Shown piece by piece: positions 1-13,529 of a DNA stretch of 64,000 bases. A model generated the notes under the pieces. The model was given only the letters and a program-made list of their open reading frames with translations. It ran no database searches and was not told the origin of the DNA. Location: the NCBI GenBank assembly GCA_025677835.1, contig JAIXMR010000054.1:62001-126000 (forward strand), read 5' to 3'. Made by a program: the position numbers and the translations under genes. This DNA is from Sporodiniella umbellata. Lineage: Eukaryota > Mucoromycota > Mucoromycetes > Mucorales > Rhizopodaceae. Position 1 is the first letter of the stretch. Each line of letters starts with the position of its first letter.

Positions 1-1390
1 GATAGGGAAGGGGTTGGAGGCTGTTGCTGGCGCTCGATGTTCTTTCGTTTGGGATAACAGAGTGTCTGAACCCAGGCATCACGCTCTTCGTCAGAACTGG
101 CACAGAGAATATGACGTGCACTGGCAGAAGAGGATGCCTTGCGTTGTTCAACAATCAGAAAAGCATGACGGTAGAAAACAGGATCATCCGGTTGGCTAAG
201 GTTATCGTTCTGTTGTTTGCCTATCTGAGCTCCTGTCAACCGAATCGAGCCTAACTGAGCTCCTTCTTTCTACAATAAAGAATGAGAAAAACAAAAATTG
301 GCTCTCCTCCCCTTTTTTTTTTTAGGGGAGGGGTGAATAGCTTACGGATTCATAGTATTCCAATAGATTGTCCTTCATTACAAAATAACGCGTTTTCCAA
401 CCACCAAAATTCTTGCCTCGTTTTGTCAGATAACCTTCTTTTCGCCTATTTAAACTAGGCTTATGAGGTTCTACCAGATCTGTATTCAAGAAATCACATA
501 GGTCGGATGGATCCTCAAAAGGCAAGGAAAGAATGTGTTGTAAATAGTGTTCTAAAGCCAACTACCAAAAAAAAAAAAAAAAGAATGGATATACGGCTTT
601 GAATGTCTATTATTTTTTTTTTTTTTACCTTGCGTTGGTCTACTTTATTAGGTGCATGGCTTGAGAACAATGCCTTATCAGGTAGTTTGCCCAATCGAGT
701 TTTTTGTTGCTGTTGTTTGAGTTTGGCGTCCAGATGAAGAAAATCCGAATAAAGCTTTTCGATTCTCCATTTCTCTTGAAAGGCGTCCTGATGACAGGTG
801 CCAATAGCGATGACGAAAGCCACGACCTCTTTTCCTTTTTCGTTGGGCTTGATCATGGAGCCAACGACTCTTAGGTGGAGATCGGATAGAGCGTTGGGCT
901 GTTCTTGATGGTAGGTCAGGTTGGGCGACGAAGCGTTTTTGACCGTCTGGGCATAAGTAGGCATGGAGCGACTGTAGATGGCACTCTCACGCTTAACACA
1001 AGGGGTGGTGGGCCGGACAAGTTCGCTGGAGGTGTCAAGTGGATGGCGCGGCAAGGTCTCTCTGAAACGTCTGTCGACGGAAGAAGATGATTTGCTCGGA
1101 GTAGGGATCGGCGGCTCCTTGGGTGAACCCTCGTCTGCCTCGGCTCTCTGAGGTCGATACGGCGAACGAGGGGGTGGCATAGGCCCACTTTGAACAAGGC
1201 TTTCTTCGGTCGGTTGACTCCACTCTTTTTCCAACGAATCCAGCTTGTCGGTGAGTGTGTCACGATCTGCTGAAAGTCGAGCATTCTCTTTTTGAAGCGT
1301 CTGAATCATACCTCGCTGCTTTTCAATAATCTTCCAAAGTTGCTCATTCTGTGAACGTAGATGGCTGACTTCTTCTTGGGCGGGTGACAT
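1..1390 (-). CDS. Bem3-type Rho GTPase-activating protein, N-terminal part (runs off left edge)
   Basis: Partial gene, three exons visible: 1390..629, 561..346 and 269..1, still open at the window edge. The start is the ATG at 1390. The visible 415 residues show an N-terminal coiled coil (about 1-60), a Ser/Pro-rich linker, a PX domain (about 170-285; VVGSMIKPNEKGKEV, EKWRIEKLYSDF) and a PH domain (about 295-415; GYLTKRGKNFGGWKTRYF, then SDEERDAWVQ after the second intron). The order coiled coil-PX-PH is that of yeast Bem3, whose C-terminal RhoGAP domain inactivates Cdc42; here that domain would lie left of base 1, so GAP activity is inferred. PX and PH suggest phosphoinositide-dependent recruitment to polarity sites. 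Intron 1 holds A-rich runs. Lower residue numbers of the PX domain are approximate. The neighbouring Boi-type gene is also a cell-polarity gene. Confidence 0.88.
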
Positions 1391-3081
1391 TAATTATAAA
1401 AAGAGTGGAAAGGGCTAAAGAAGTTTAGAAAAGATCAAAGAAAAATGAGAGAACAAAAGTTTTGGATGAAAATATCCCAATTCAAAAACTAAAATAGTCT
1501 CTTTTAAGGTGAAAAAAAAAGGAAAAAATAAAAAGTTAATTAAATAAGAAAAAAAAAGGGTAATTAAAAAAGAAAAAGGAAAGAGAAAAGTTTATAGAAA
1601 AAAAAAAAAAAAAAAAAAAAAACCTGCATACATTTGGTGTCACACAAACAAATCAATGTTATACAGAGTCCTAATCGTTTGAGCCAAAAAAAAACTTTAT
1701 TATTTCAGGTTAGATTCTGTGTGTATATTGACTAAGCAGCAATCCCTGAAATTTGTAGAATAAGCCCCAAAAGGAGTTGGCTTTATATGGGGGAAAAAAA
1801 AGAAGAAATGCAATCGATAGAAAGGTGAAGGTTACAAAAAAAAAGTTATTGTCGGTCACAGAAATATGAAATTGTGGGTTACAAAAAAAAATATAATTGG
1901 CAGCTATAATTTTTTTTTTGGTTTTGCAGGTTATTCTTCATGTGCCAATTCATAGATAGTCTCCTTGACTAAACGTTACCAGTTGAGTCTTTTCGTTTAC
2001 GCCAGGAAGCCTCTTGGGTAGTAACGTTATGGAGGAAAACCCTTGAATAAACTGTATTCGTCACGGACTATAGTAATCCATCACTCAATACTACAGCTTC
2101 TTGTTTAAAGACTTTAGTTTATGCTTTGTTTTTAGCTATTCAGGTTATTCTTAAAAAAAAAAAAAAGAGCAAGGATAGACCAGACGCTTGTTTTGAAAAG
2201 GCAGGTTTTATTGTATATACACTACTGGATTGTACCTCTCGTCAATCAAGTGTCATCAGACAACTCTAGGCATATCAGCGCGTCATAGTTGAGTACTGAC
2301 CTATAAAAAGCTTAGGCAAAAAAAATAATATTCTCTCTGGTAGGGCTTTGTGTTGTCTTGATAGATATATCGATTGTAGTTGAATACATGCATCTTCAAA
2401 CGAATAAAGTATTTCGTAGAATCTTTATCAGAGTCCCCTTGGGTCTCTTTCATCGTTCTTTTCTGTTGTCGACTGTTGACCTGTTTTTTTAATTTTAATT
2501 TTAAAACAGTGGGTTTATTGTAGTTTTAAACGACAAGTTTTTTTTATAAAAAAAAAAAAGCTTGTTATATAAAGCAAAAGAGTTTTCAAACCATCAGGTA
2601 TTAACCTTGGAATAGATAACTACCAAGTAGCAAAGAAATTCTAGAGCCATACTCTGATAAAGTGCAATTGCCGATCGTTGTCAGATTGAGTTTTGTATGT
2701 TTTATGACAGCAGCAAAAAGGAGGTTTCTAAAAAGAGCTGTGAGGTACGCTTGAAAGAGGCTTGATGTTGAGTTTGCACAGGGTCTTGTGCATGGTAGGT
2801 GTCAAGCCACTATAGACGCTAAGAGAGTACCAAACTCTTTACTGAAGCATCTTTTATGAACACATGTGTATTCAAACTGCATTTTCAGACCTCAACTATT
2901 CATCTTGAAAGGGCTAGCTATAAAAAACAATAACGCCAGAAATTCTTTTGGAGGTACAGAACAACAATTGGAAACAATGAGGTTGTACAAATTCTAATTT
3001 TTCTTATAAGCTTTTGGTTTATACCTAATTTAAGATAACAGAAAAAGAGATATGATTTGGTATTATTCAAGTACACAAAAA

Positions 3082-3104
3082 AAAACAGCTTTGAAAGCTG
3101 TTTT
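3082..3104. repeat. 23-bp palindrome
   Basis: AAAACAGCTTT, one G, then AAAGCTGTTTT: two perfect 11-base arms around a single base. It can form a cruciform or a short RNA hairpin on either strand. It lies about 310 bp beyond the stop codon of the Boi-type gene. Confidence 0.85.
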
Positions 3105-3354
3105 GACATTTTACACAAGCCAACAATAATAATAACAGTTATAATAATAACAAAGGCTTAAGTGTTGACAATATCGGTTTGTAGTACGTAAGACAAATGA
3201 GTTTCTGTATAAAACAATAAAGGTCTGAATAGACAGACTTGGTGAGTTTTAAACTAGTGGAGTATTTTGTATACGTATTTTTTTTTAATAAATGGGTGCT
3301 AAAAAAAAGAAGATGTGAGGATAAGAAACAGTATGTAAATGAATGAATAGAGTG

Positions 3355-3360
<6 letters not shown>

Positions 3361-3393
<33 letters not shown>
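3361..3393. repeat. (TG)n microsatellite
   Basis: About 16 TG units, 20 bp beyond the stop codon of the Boi-type gene, so probably in its 3' UTR (read as CA in the transcript). Confidence 0.95.
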
Positions 3394-3396
<3 letters not shown>

Positions 3397-3411
3397 GAGA
3401 GGAATGGAGAT

Positions 3412-5704
3412 CTAAGAGGAGTCAACTAAAGAACGACCATCAAGCATAGCAGAACCTCTCCAGCTTTGTTCGTGACTATAGTTGATCTCTGCCCAAGATC
3501 GAATAGAATCCAACATAGTCAAGATCCTTTCTTCGTTTCCACCAAAAACATCTGTAGGGCTAAATTGAGTATACGGTTTTATGGTGATTACTGTTTTACC
3601 TTTGATAGTATAGCAACCATCGACATCCACGCCTTCTTTTCCCATGAATTTGAAGGCAGCCACGATATTATCCAACATCATCACACTTACAGAGCCACCT
3701 TTCTGAACGGGCGAACGTCGAACGGTCTTTTGGCTGATAGCCTCCAGTAACCAGATCAAGGTCTCTCCGTTTCGAAAGGCACGTGTGAGATCCATGATAT
3801 GTTTTCCAGCTGGTAAATAAGTGTTCACCCAATGTACATATTCTGTTGCGTCCCAGCCGGTTCTTTCGAGAGGTGGTAAACTACGATGTTGAGGATCGAT
3901 CAGGTCTTCTTCTTCTTCCAACAGGAGATCTTCATGAGGGTGGGTAATACCTGATTCATGTGCTTGCTGAAGCGCTTGTTCTTCGTCTGCAGCTATCTCT
4001 GGGCTTTCTTCTAAACTGGCCATCATCGACCCATTCTCTTTATTTGTCTTGGAATACATCAGGACAGATGGGGGTCGGGGTCGCATACGACGGGCGACAT
4101 CTAAAGAGACAGTGGCCATTTGATTGGAAGACATCACGGGAGCTACACCATATAAATTAAGAAACCCGTGCATAGGTGATGCGAATAGTTACCTCCCAAA
4201 TCACGAGCAATTGTAGCTTTCATCAACATCTTGATCCAGGTACGCATTTGAAGTTCAGAATCTGTATAAAAGTAAAAGGTTCTTTCTAACTCATGTTGTG
4301 CTTTAAAGCAGTATTTGCCGGTATGGATCATTTCATCTGGAATAATCTTATAGCCATGAAGATTGACAATGCCTTTCATACGTACATCCTTGATAAAGAG
4401 AGAAAGTATGTGTTGAGTGCTTTTTTTTTCTTTCCCTTAACATTTTTATGTGTGTATGTATACATATATATATATACATACCTTTGGACTTTTAAAATAG
4501 AAGAGGTTGGTACCTTTTAAAACAAACCAACGTTTGTTCCATGTTTTGTATTTGTCACTTTGCTTATGTAACCAGCCTTCATGCTCAGGTGCCTGAAAAG
4601 CTTCTTTGGAAGCACGACTGGGTTCTTCCAGAGGAGAAGACACAGAGAGTGTATGTGTATGTGCTATTTGCATAGGCTGTTGAGACTAAGAGTAGGAGAA
4701 TGAGGATAGGTATATCTTTGAGAACCCTTTTTTTTTTTTTTTCTTTTAATTGTTTACGTCATGACCCAACCAAGGAGTAGTAGCTGTGTCGACAGAAGGC
4801 AAGCGCTGGTGAAGAAAAGATTTTGGGTCCGGGCTTTGATCACGGCTCTTTGTTTTGCGACTAGCACCAGAAGACATGGTAGTATAAGTATTAGAGCGAC
4901 TGACACCAGAAGAAGAAAGACTCTGGGGAGATAGGGGACGAACGATATCGTGTTTCGAATCCGATTTGAGTGAGGGAGGCAAGGGCGCCTTTCTGGGGAA
5001 CTGATAGAGTTCATCTTCTGGCAAGATAGATTCTGATCGACGTAGATGGCTGGAAGTGCGGCTGGGAGAGCGATAAGAGCTACTGGAGGTGGAGATGGAA
5101 GGCTCGGGTGGCGGTAGAGGAGGCGTATTTCGATGCAGTCTTTTTTTGAAAGGCAAGCCGGATTGTTCTTTGAGACAAGTAATGGCCTGCATCACTTTAT
5201 AGCGTTTACCAAAAGTGGAGATGCCTAATTCTTTCAAAGCTTCGATATCCAAATCCAACAAAATGTCTCCGGTGATCTCTTGGTCAACCAAGGTCTGAGC
5301 AACAGAGGCCAATCCGGTCGATTTGGCCCATTGGGCGACTTGATCTGTACTCCATTGTTCGACTCTACCTGAGAGCTGTAAACGGTTGAGAGCATCGTCA
5401 ATTTCGTCTTCTAAGGTTGAGCCTGAAGAACGTGAAGAGGAGCTGGATAACACGCTGGGTTTTTCGGGTGAAGTGTAATTCATCGGGAATAAACCGGTTT
5501 CTCCCCTGACGTTTCGTCCCTGGGCAAAGGTTTATATTTCCAAGAAAAATAACAATAGACAAGCTTTACCTGCCACCAACCATCAAGGTATTTCTCGTCT
5601 CGTTCGACAACTACCACAGGCTCGCCAATAAAAAAGTTAATCTCGTCGTCATTCTCAGCTTCAAAATTGTGAATGGCATAAACTGTATTATTACTGTTAT
5701 TCAT
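3412..5704 (-). CDS. Boi1/Boi2-type scaffold: SH3-SAM-PH plus C-terminal CH domain
   Basis: Five exons: 5704..5570, 5519..4758, 4685..4482, 4388..4193, 4142..3412; 675 aa, all phases consistent. SH3 (1-62; ALYAF-type start VYAIHNFEAENDDEINF, DGWWQ, GLFPMNY split by intron 1), SAM (about 100-160; WSTDQVAQWAK, LKELGI), Ser/Pro-rich linker, PH (about 330-430; GWLHKQSDKYKTWNKRWFVL, DVRMKGIVNL). This is the Boi1/Boi2 plan: bud/hyphal-tip scaffolds that bind Cdc42 and exocyst parts in yeast. The last about 110 residues (531-640) look like a calponin-homology domain (YVHWVNTYLP, DLTRAFRNGETLIWLLEAIS, NIVAAFKFMGKEGV, ILTMLDSIRSW), which yeast Boi proteins lack. The ATG at 5704 was chosen because it starts the SH3 fold; the upstream codons are poly-pyrimidine leader. 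Confidence 0.88.
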
Positions 5705-7200
5705 AAAAGTCAAAATAAAAAGGGGAAATAAAAATAAAAAAAATAAAAGGGAAAGGGGCGGGTGAGAAAAGGAAAGGAAAGGGAATCTATCAAGATACAA
5801 AAGTAGATGGTTTTTTAAAAAAAAAAAAATAAAAAAAAAAAAGAAAGCTGTTTGTTTTTTTTTTTATTATTTTCTTTTTTTTTTTTTTTTTTGGCGTTAT
5901 TGAGTTATAAAATGAAATAAAACAATAAAGGAAAGAAAAAAAAAGAGAAAAGAAAGAAAATTTTGGGTTTATTTTGTTCATTCGAAGGGCGCTTAGTAAA
6001 ACGAGTTAACGAGTTACACGACTTTCATAATACAAAAAAGATTACAATTATGGTCTCTTTTTGGTTTTCACCTGGCCAAGTTGGACTGATCTTCTTCTTT
6101 TTACAAACAATGAATGCTTTGTTCTTGCAGATCCCTCTGTAAACTGACTTTGCTCTTTCTTATGGACTGCTTTCAGGCGCATCTTCTTTTTTTATTGTTT
6201 CCTTTTTTATTATTTTATATTTAATGTCGTACAACAGAATTTCATATTTTCACGAGGGAAACGTAATAAGAAAGAGCAAAAAGAGAAAAAGCAAATAATA
6301 ATAATAAACAAACAAAAGCAGAAAAAAAAAACAAGGAGGACGCGGCGGCGGTTGGAAGCAAATAAAAGAGGAGACAGAAGCCCTTTTCTAATCAGAAAAA
6401 CAAAACACGTAAAGAGACCAATTAAAGTCTGTGCTAATTGTGCCACCAAAGATAAAGACAATTGGTGAAAACAGCTCCAAATTAATTGATTTTGTTTGAC
6501 CTTGTCTCTTTTACGCCTCTCTAGACAAAGCAGATGGAATCGATAAATAGGAGTGAAAGAGAGTCGCGTGACTTGTTAGAGCTGTAGGGAGAATCTAGAA
6601 TCTCGTTAAATAAAAGATCGTTACAGACTAATAAATCCCCTCCATACAAATGTCATACGTTTTTATCTATTTGTTAGTCTACTGTTGTCTTTTTAAGATT
6701 AGACTCTCCTTGGTCACTACCGTCGTACACATCAACGGAGCACAAACACCACTTTGGAGCACCATTTATGCGTGTTTCTACGTGAATGTGTATGTATGCG
6801 TATGTGTATGTGCTTGTGTTTGTGTGTATGTTTCATTGGATTTGCTATCAGCTGAAAGTACTTTATAAAGAATAGCCTTGATCTAGCATTTTCTTAGGTA
6901 GCGGCGATTAAAAAGAACCCTGTTTTTTTTTTTTTTTTTTAGGGCAAGAGTCATGATTGCAAGTCTCTCACGTTAATCAACTAAAGGTCTAAAATCTCCT
7001 TATTGGACAGAATGTATCTTTCTAAAGTGTGTAACCTGTGCCTGGGTAAACTAGTATGGATTGTTTGTATTCACTATCATCACAAGTCTTTATCTCTCTC
7101 ACCTTCATTCAAACCACCGTTTAGCGTGGGTCCTTTATTTTTGTTTATTTGCTTTTTAATGTTCATCATTTCTTATCGAGAAAATAAGTGATTGATTGTA
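5705..7200. other. Intergenic, promoter side of Boi-type gene; no gene recognised
   Basis: AT-rich spacer with long A and T runs near 5815-5895. The part near 5704 is the Boi promoter/leader. Open frames here are low complexity and non-conserved. No RNA gene or TE signature was seen. Confidence 0.5.
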
Positions 7201-7204
7201 CCAA

Positions 7205-7715
7205 AATTTGAAAAGGATCGACACAAAATAAAGAACCGCATTGTATTTTGGACAAAGCATGAAAAACGGTTCCTGAATTCTGTCCGGTCCGAAACACCTC
7301 ACCTATGTATATCGGACAGGCTCACGTTGCAGTACTGTGCTTGTCTTGCTAAGCGGTGAATACAAACACTTGTTCTGAAATCCTCGAAAAAAAAACTAGC
7401 GTTACGACCTCTAAACAGAAGAAAAATGTTAAAGACAGCTTGGTAAAATATGGCGTTTGATGGGTCAATCCACCTTATGTTAAGAAGCCCGCTGACCGAG
7501 CCATTGAGGATAACAATTCTGGGACGAACAAGCATAGGAAAAGAGCAGTGAACTGTATTTGGTATACTGAACTCAACTGTCGAAGACTCGATACTTGCCG
7601 TGACAAGAGCGCTGAAGTTCTACGGGTAAAAGGTGTGTCCGCTGACAATCCTCCATAAAAAAAAAAAGCAAAACCCAGAGCATCGTTAAACGAAAAAGAT
7701 TTCGATATCATACAT
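7205..7715 (+). pseudogene. Decayed coding sequence, unidentified (probable transposon relic)
   Basis: Protein-like reading in two frames with a shift near 7360 and an in-frame TGA near 7458. First part reads RIVFWTKHEKRFLNSVRSE; second part has Lys/Arg-rich text such as SLVKYGV, stop, WVNPPYVKKPADRAIED, then NCIWYTELNCRRLDTC and EVLRVKGVSADNPP. Composition looks like real protein rather than random translation of AT-rich DNA. Not assignable to a family from sequence alone. It lies directly before a Mutator-like relic, so it may be part of the same or a nested element. Confidence 0.4.
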
Positions 7716-7866
7716 TAGCCATACCATCTAGTTTTTGGAAAGTGTGTAGTATTTAAACTGTTGATAAGTATTTGGTTAACTTCTCTCTTTACTTCTATCT
7801 TTCATAATATAGTACAAATCAAAAAATCTTTGTTTCTTTTAAAAAGATTTATCAAAAAATGCACGC

Positions 7867-7890
7867 TGCAAGTTTTTTTAGCAACTTGCA
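7867..7890. repeat. Short inverted repeat
   Basis: TGCAAGT, ten-base loop, ACTTGCA. Just upstream of the Mutator-like relic. Too short to be claimed as a transposon end. Confidence 0.6.
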
Positions 7891-7934
7891 CTTTAAATTA
7901 ATATCGGCTTCTTTTGACATTTTAATAACTAATG

Positions 7935-8880
7935 AACTCTAATAATATAAATACAACTACATAGACAAAGTATTTCTCTCGCTACTCTTAAGGTGACTTG
8001 TTTCAAAAACAACCCTAAGTCTACTATGATTGCTCATATTGGCTCCTACAGCCACGAAGCTGGAGGTGTTGAGGATCTGTAGTATCTCCCTCTCTCCAAA
8101 GAGCAAAAGGAGCTTATCTTGGAATGACTTTACGAAGGCTATAGCAAAACAGACTGCTGAATTGCGATCCAGAAGGGGGTTCACTGGAGACTTCTTGGTG
8201 CCTCTACAACACTCCAATGCCCAATTATATCGGCAACGTCTGTAAAATCACCCTAAATGCTGGTATAATGAGGGTCAGAAAAAAGGAGAGGAAAAAAGAG
8301 AGAGCTGGCTACAGAAAATATAAATGCGGCAAGTTTGGAAACTATGATAGCAGAGCCAGATGAGAACGAGAGTAATTTCAAAGTCAAATCGTTTAGCGAT
8401 GACTGTTCGTTTTATGGTATTGAAATAAACAATCAAACTATAAAAGTATGATCCCAGCAATGTTTTGATTGGAACAAAGTTGCTTGCAAACACATGTACC
8501 TACTCTGTCGACTGCACTAGAAGATTTATATTTATGAATCTACATTAACAATAAAAATAAAGTAACAATCCATTCTTATCGTACTAAATCTAATAAATGT
8601 GTTTAGTACCTCTGTGTCTTATAGCGCCTTCAATTGTAAGAGATGTTTGTTCACAAGCAATAGAACCAGAAACACCATCACTTGCTTTGGTAGCAAACAT
8701 ACGTCATGTGGGTGATGATTTGCTCTCTTTTTATACTTACAGCAGCTCTTGACAGTTCAGCCTCACTTCAGGTCCTTGAGAAGCTTCTTGGCCACAGCTC
8801 GTTCATAGGCACCCGTTACTGATTAAACTGATGTATTACAAACCACCCGTCAGCTTGTATAGATAATCTCAAACTATTGC
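7935..8880 (+). pseudogene. Mutator-like (MULE) transposase relic, internally deleted
   Basis: One frame reads through about 7940-8540 with several in-frame stops. The 5' part reads LKVTCFKNNPKSTMIAHIG then SYSHEAGGVEDL, stop, YLPLSKEQKELILE, stop, LYEGYSKTDC, stop, IAIQKG. This resembles the FLYWCH/WRKY-type zinc finger at the N-terminus of MULE transposases (Cys then H-x4-H spacing). The 3' part reads FKVKSFSDDCSFYGIEI, then CFDWNKVACKHMYLLCRLH, i.e. the end of a SWIM finger (C-x-H before a hydrophobic helix) with the first Cys pair damaged. The DDE catalytic core that should lie between is missing. A further open stretch to about 8822 (SASLQVLEKLLGHSSFIGTRY) may be the C-terminal tail. Family assignment is by motif recall. 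Confidence 0.55.
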
Positions 8881-9849
8881 TAAATAAAAGAGTATTTTTA
8901 AATCAATAAGATTAATATTAGCGCAACAGTCTTTTATACTTGCTTTGGTCAATTATGTGCATTAAATCTCAAGAGTTTGGAAAAGTTTTTTTGAGAAAAT
9001 GTCATTTAGAAGAGATAAGACTTAAAAGACGAGAAACCGTCCCTGAGTTTTTTTTTTTTTTTTTTTAAAAAAAAAGGTGTTTTTCTTAATAATCCAGGTT
9101 TTAGCCTTCATATTACTCACCCTAGAGACTGGTATAAAAAAGCCATGTCTATGAAGTCGATTGTCCATACTTTCTGAGGCACTTCCATCACTATCCTTAG
9201 GGCCATTTCTGCTCAAAAACCTACCAATACTTCTCTAAGAAAACTGATTGTAGTAACAGGTATAAAAGCAGGTTGATGAAGTATTTGTAATGATTACAGC
9301 TAGAATAGTAATTAGAACAGAGCATCACCTTGAAATCATAATAGATACTCTAAATAAAAACAATTTAGAAGGAAACTATCTAACTGTAGAAAAGCTCCTG
9401 TTTGAAAACCTACAATAGTAGTAATTTATATTGAAGAAAGAGTCTATAAATGCATACGTCTTCTACCATATCCACTTTTCTGGAATTCAATCAAGAGGTA
9501 AAGTTTGGTATAAAGAGGTGAGCCTTCGAAAACGAAGGGATGTTAGCTCTAAGAGTCGCAAAACTGCTTTCGAAAGCAACCTTCAAAAACTTTCAAAATT
9601 GAATAAACACTTTGCCTCGTTCTTTGAGCATTGTTTGTCACTGAAAAGTTGCGCTTTTTCTCAAACTTACCAAAAATAGTATAGAATTTTTTCTCAACAA
9701 CACCAGTCATACTTTCCAAAAACGGTAGTTCAATTTTCCAAAAATTAGCTCACTTTACCTCAATGTCTGGTGAAAATCCAGCAAATCCAAAGTGTTTCCT
9801 TTCTTTTTCTTTTTCTCTTTATTATCACTTATTTGCTTGTTGTCTTTAA
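8881..9849. other. Intergenic, no clear gene
   Basis: AT-rich. Contains a T19-A9 run at 9048-9075. An 82-codon open frame at 9431-9679 on the plus strand (basic, no domain, non-ATG start) is probably chance. CT-rich stretch 9797-9840 directly precedes the small acidic ORF. Confidence 0.5.
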
Positions 9850-10098
9850 ATGACTACGAATACCGTGTGTCATGAGGATGGGGATTTTCGAGGCAATGAA
9901 GCAACTGATATAATCTCCATGATGCAATCTGTATCAGCCTTTACAAATGAGGAAACATCCCAAGAAGAACAGGATCTGGAGGATGACGAGATGCTGTACT
10001 GGAGTGAAGATGAATGGGAAGTAATAAAAGCATACTTTGAGAATGAGGAAGAAGAAGAAGAAGAATTACGTCTTTTACAATCATGTACTCAACTATAG
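9850..10098 (+). CDS. Small acidic hypothetical protein, 82 aa
   Basis: ATG at 9850 follows a pyrimidine-rich leader like those of other genes in this window. The product is very acidic: EEQDLEDDEMLYWSEDEWE, then a run of eight Glu. No domain, signal peptide or membrane segment. The middle (ISMMQSVSAFTNEE) could form a helix. Acidic-aromatic text resembles short activation or binding motifs, but this is only inference. Single exon, no homologue recognised. It could be a real small gene or the remnant of one. Confidence 0.45.
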   Translation: MTTNTVCHEDGDFRGNEATDIISMMQSVSAFTNEETSQEEQDLEDDEMLYWSEDEWEVIKAYFENEEEEEEELRLLQSCTQL

Positions 10099-10686
10099 CC
10101 TATTTTCACTACCAAGTTGCAATCAGAACTATACCTCATCCTATTCGCTTATACAACCTTTCATAACTCTAATAATAAACAATAGTAACAACAATAACTC
10201 GATTCTTATCTCTGCATAATAGACAGGTACACATTACGTTGATATATTTCTGACCTGTCAAATAATCCGTATTCATCTACGTGCCACTACACGCTCTGCA
10301 ATTTGACTGTCTTTCGTTATGCACTTGTTTTATTGAGGAACCTTCCTACTGTTCAAAAGTCTCTAATAGCCATGTAGTCTCTTTTTTAAGAGAGAAGATG
10401 CACGCCCAATAGTCTTGCGCAGCAATTAATGTTTTGTAATTTTGTTGACAAAAAAGCTACTCTGCTTCCAGGCACATCTAAACAAATGTATATGCGCTCA
10501 CTTTATTTAAAACATGTATGCACTACATAAGGCGTTTTTTTCCCTAGCTTTGTTACGTCATATAGTAACACATTATCTCTACTACAAATAAAAAAAAAAA
10601 AAAAAAAAAAAAAAAAAGAAGGGGAGAACCATTAAGGTTTTTGTTCTTTAAAAAAAAAAACAATAAAATAAATCTCTAAATCATCA
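10099..10686. other. Intergenic, includes YME1 promoter
   Basis: 588 bp AT-rich spacer with a poly-A run of about 27 at 10590-10616. No gene seen. The sequence just before 10687 must serve the protease gene; no clear TATA box. Confidence 0.5.
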
Positions 10687-13161
<2,475 letters not shown>

Positions 13162-13529
13162 ATAATATAAGAACAATACTAATAAAATAAAATAAAAAAC
13201 AAAAGGTACATATACAGCTTGTACTTTTTTTTCCCTTGTACCTGCATCAAGCTGCTTTTCTAAAACTGTATGTTACGCAGTCCGAGTCATTCAAATAAGG
13301 CCCTGGAGTCACAAGATACAAAAAAAAAAAAAAGGGACAAGAAAAGAAAAAAAAGAGGGATACATGAGTAATGCAACACAAAGCTACTTTACTATTGAGC
13401 ATTTCATCAACCAAATTTAAGTCTCTTCTTGTCCTTTTAAATCCACCAAAGATCAGAAAAAAAAAATAGTTTTCAAAAGAGACGAAGATCGTTTATTGTA
13501 TAAATAAAGCAAATGTTTTTAACATGTAT
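13162..13529. other. 3' spacer between convergent genes
   Basis: 368 bp between the stop codons of the YME1 gene and the Kre9-like gene. Several A runs; no gene seen. Confidence 0.6.

Larger units (their letters stand above)
1391..3411. other. Intergenic 2 kb, AT-rich, no gene recognised
   Basis: Spacer between the starts/ends of two minus-strand genes. It has several poly-A runs (about 1600-1622), a 23-base palindrome at 3082-3104 and a TG microsatellite at 3361-3393. Short open stretches on both strands around 2660-2860 could be very old coding remnants, but nothing can be named. The right end must hold the 3' UTR of the Boi-type gene and the left end the Bem3 promoter. Confidence 0.6.

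Noticed and set aside
24..254. Plus-strand open frames at the left edge
   Set aside because: They are antisense shadows of the Bem3 PH-domain exon, which aligns to the family and splices in phase.
8706..8825. LLGHSSFIGTRY resembling the end of a tyrosine recombinase
   Set aside because: Only one short motif, no upstream Arg/His residues, and it sits just after the MULE SWIM text; a transposase tail is more economical.
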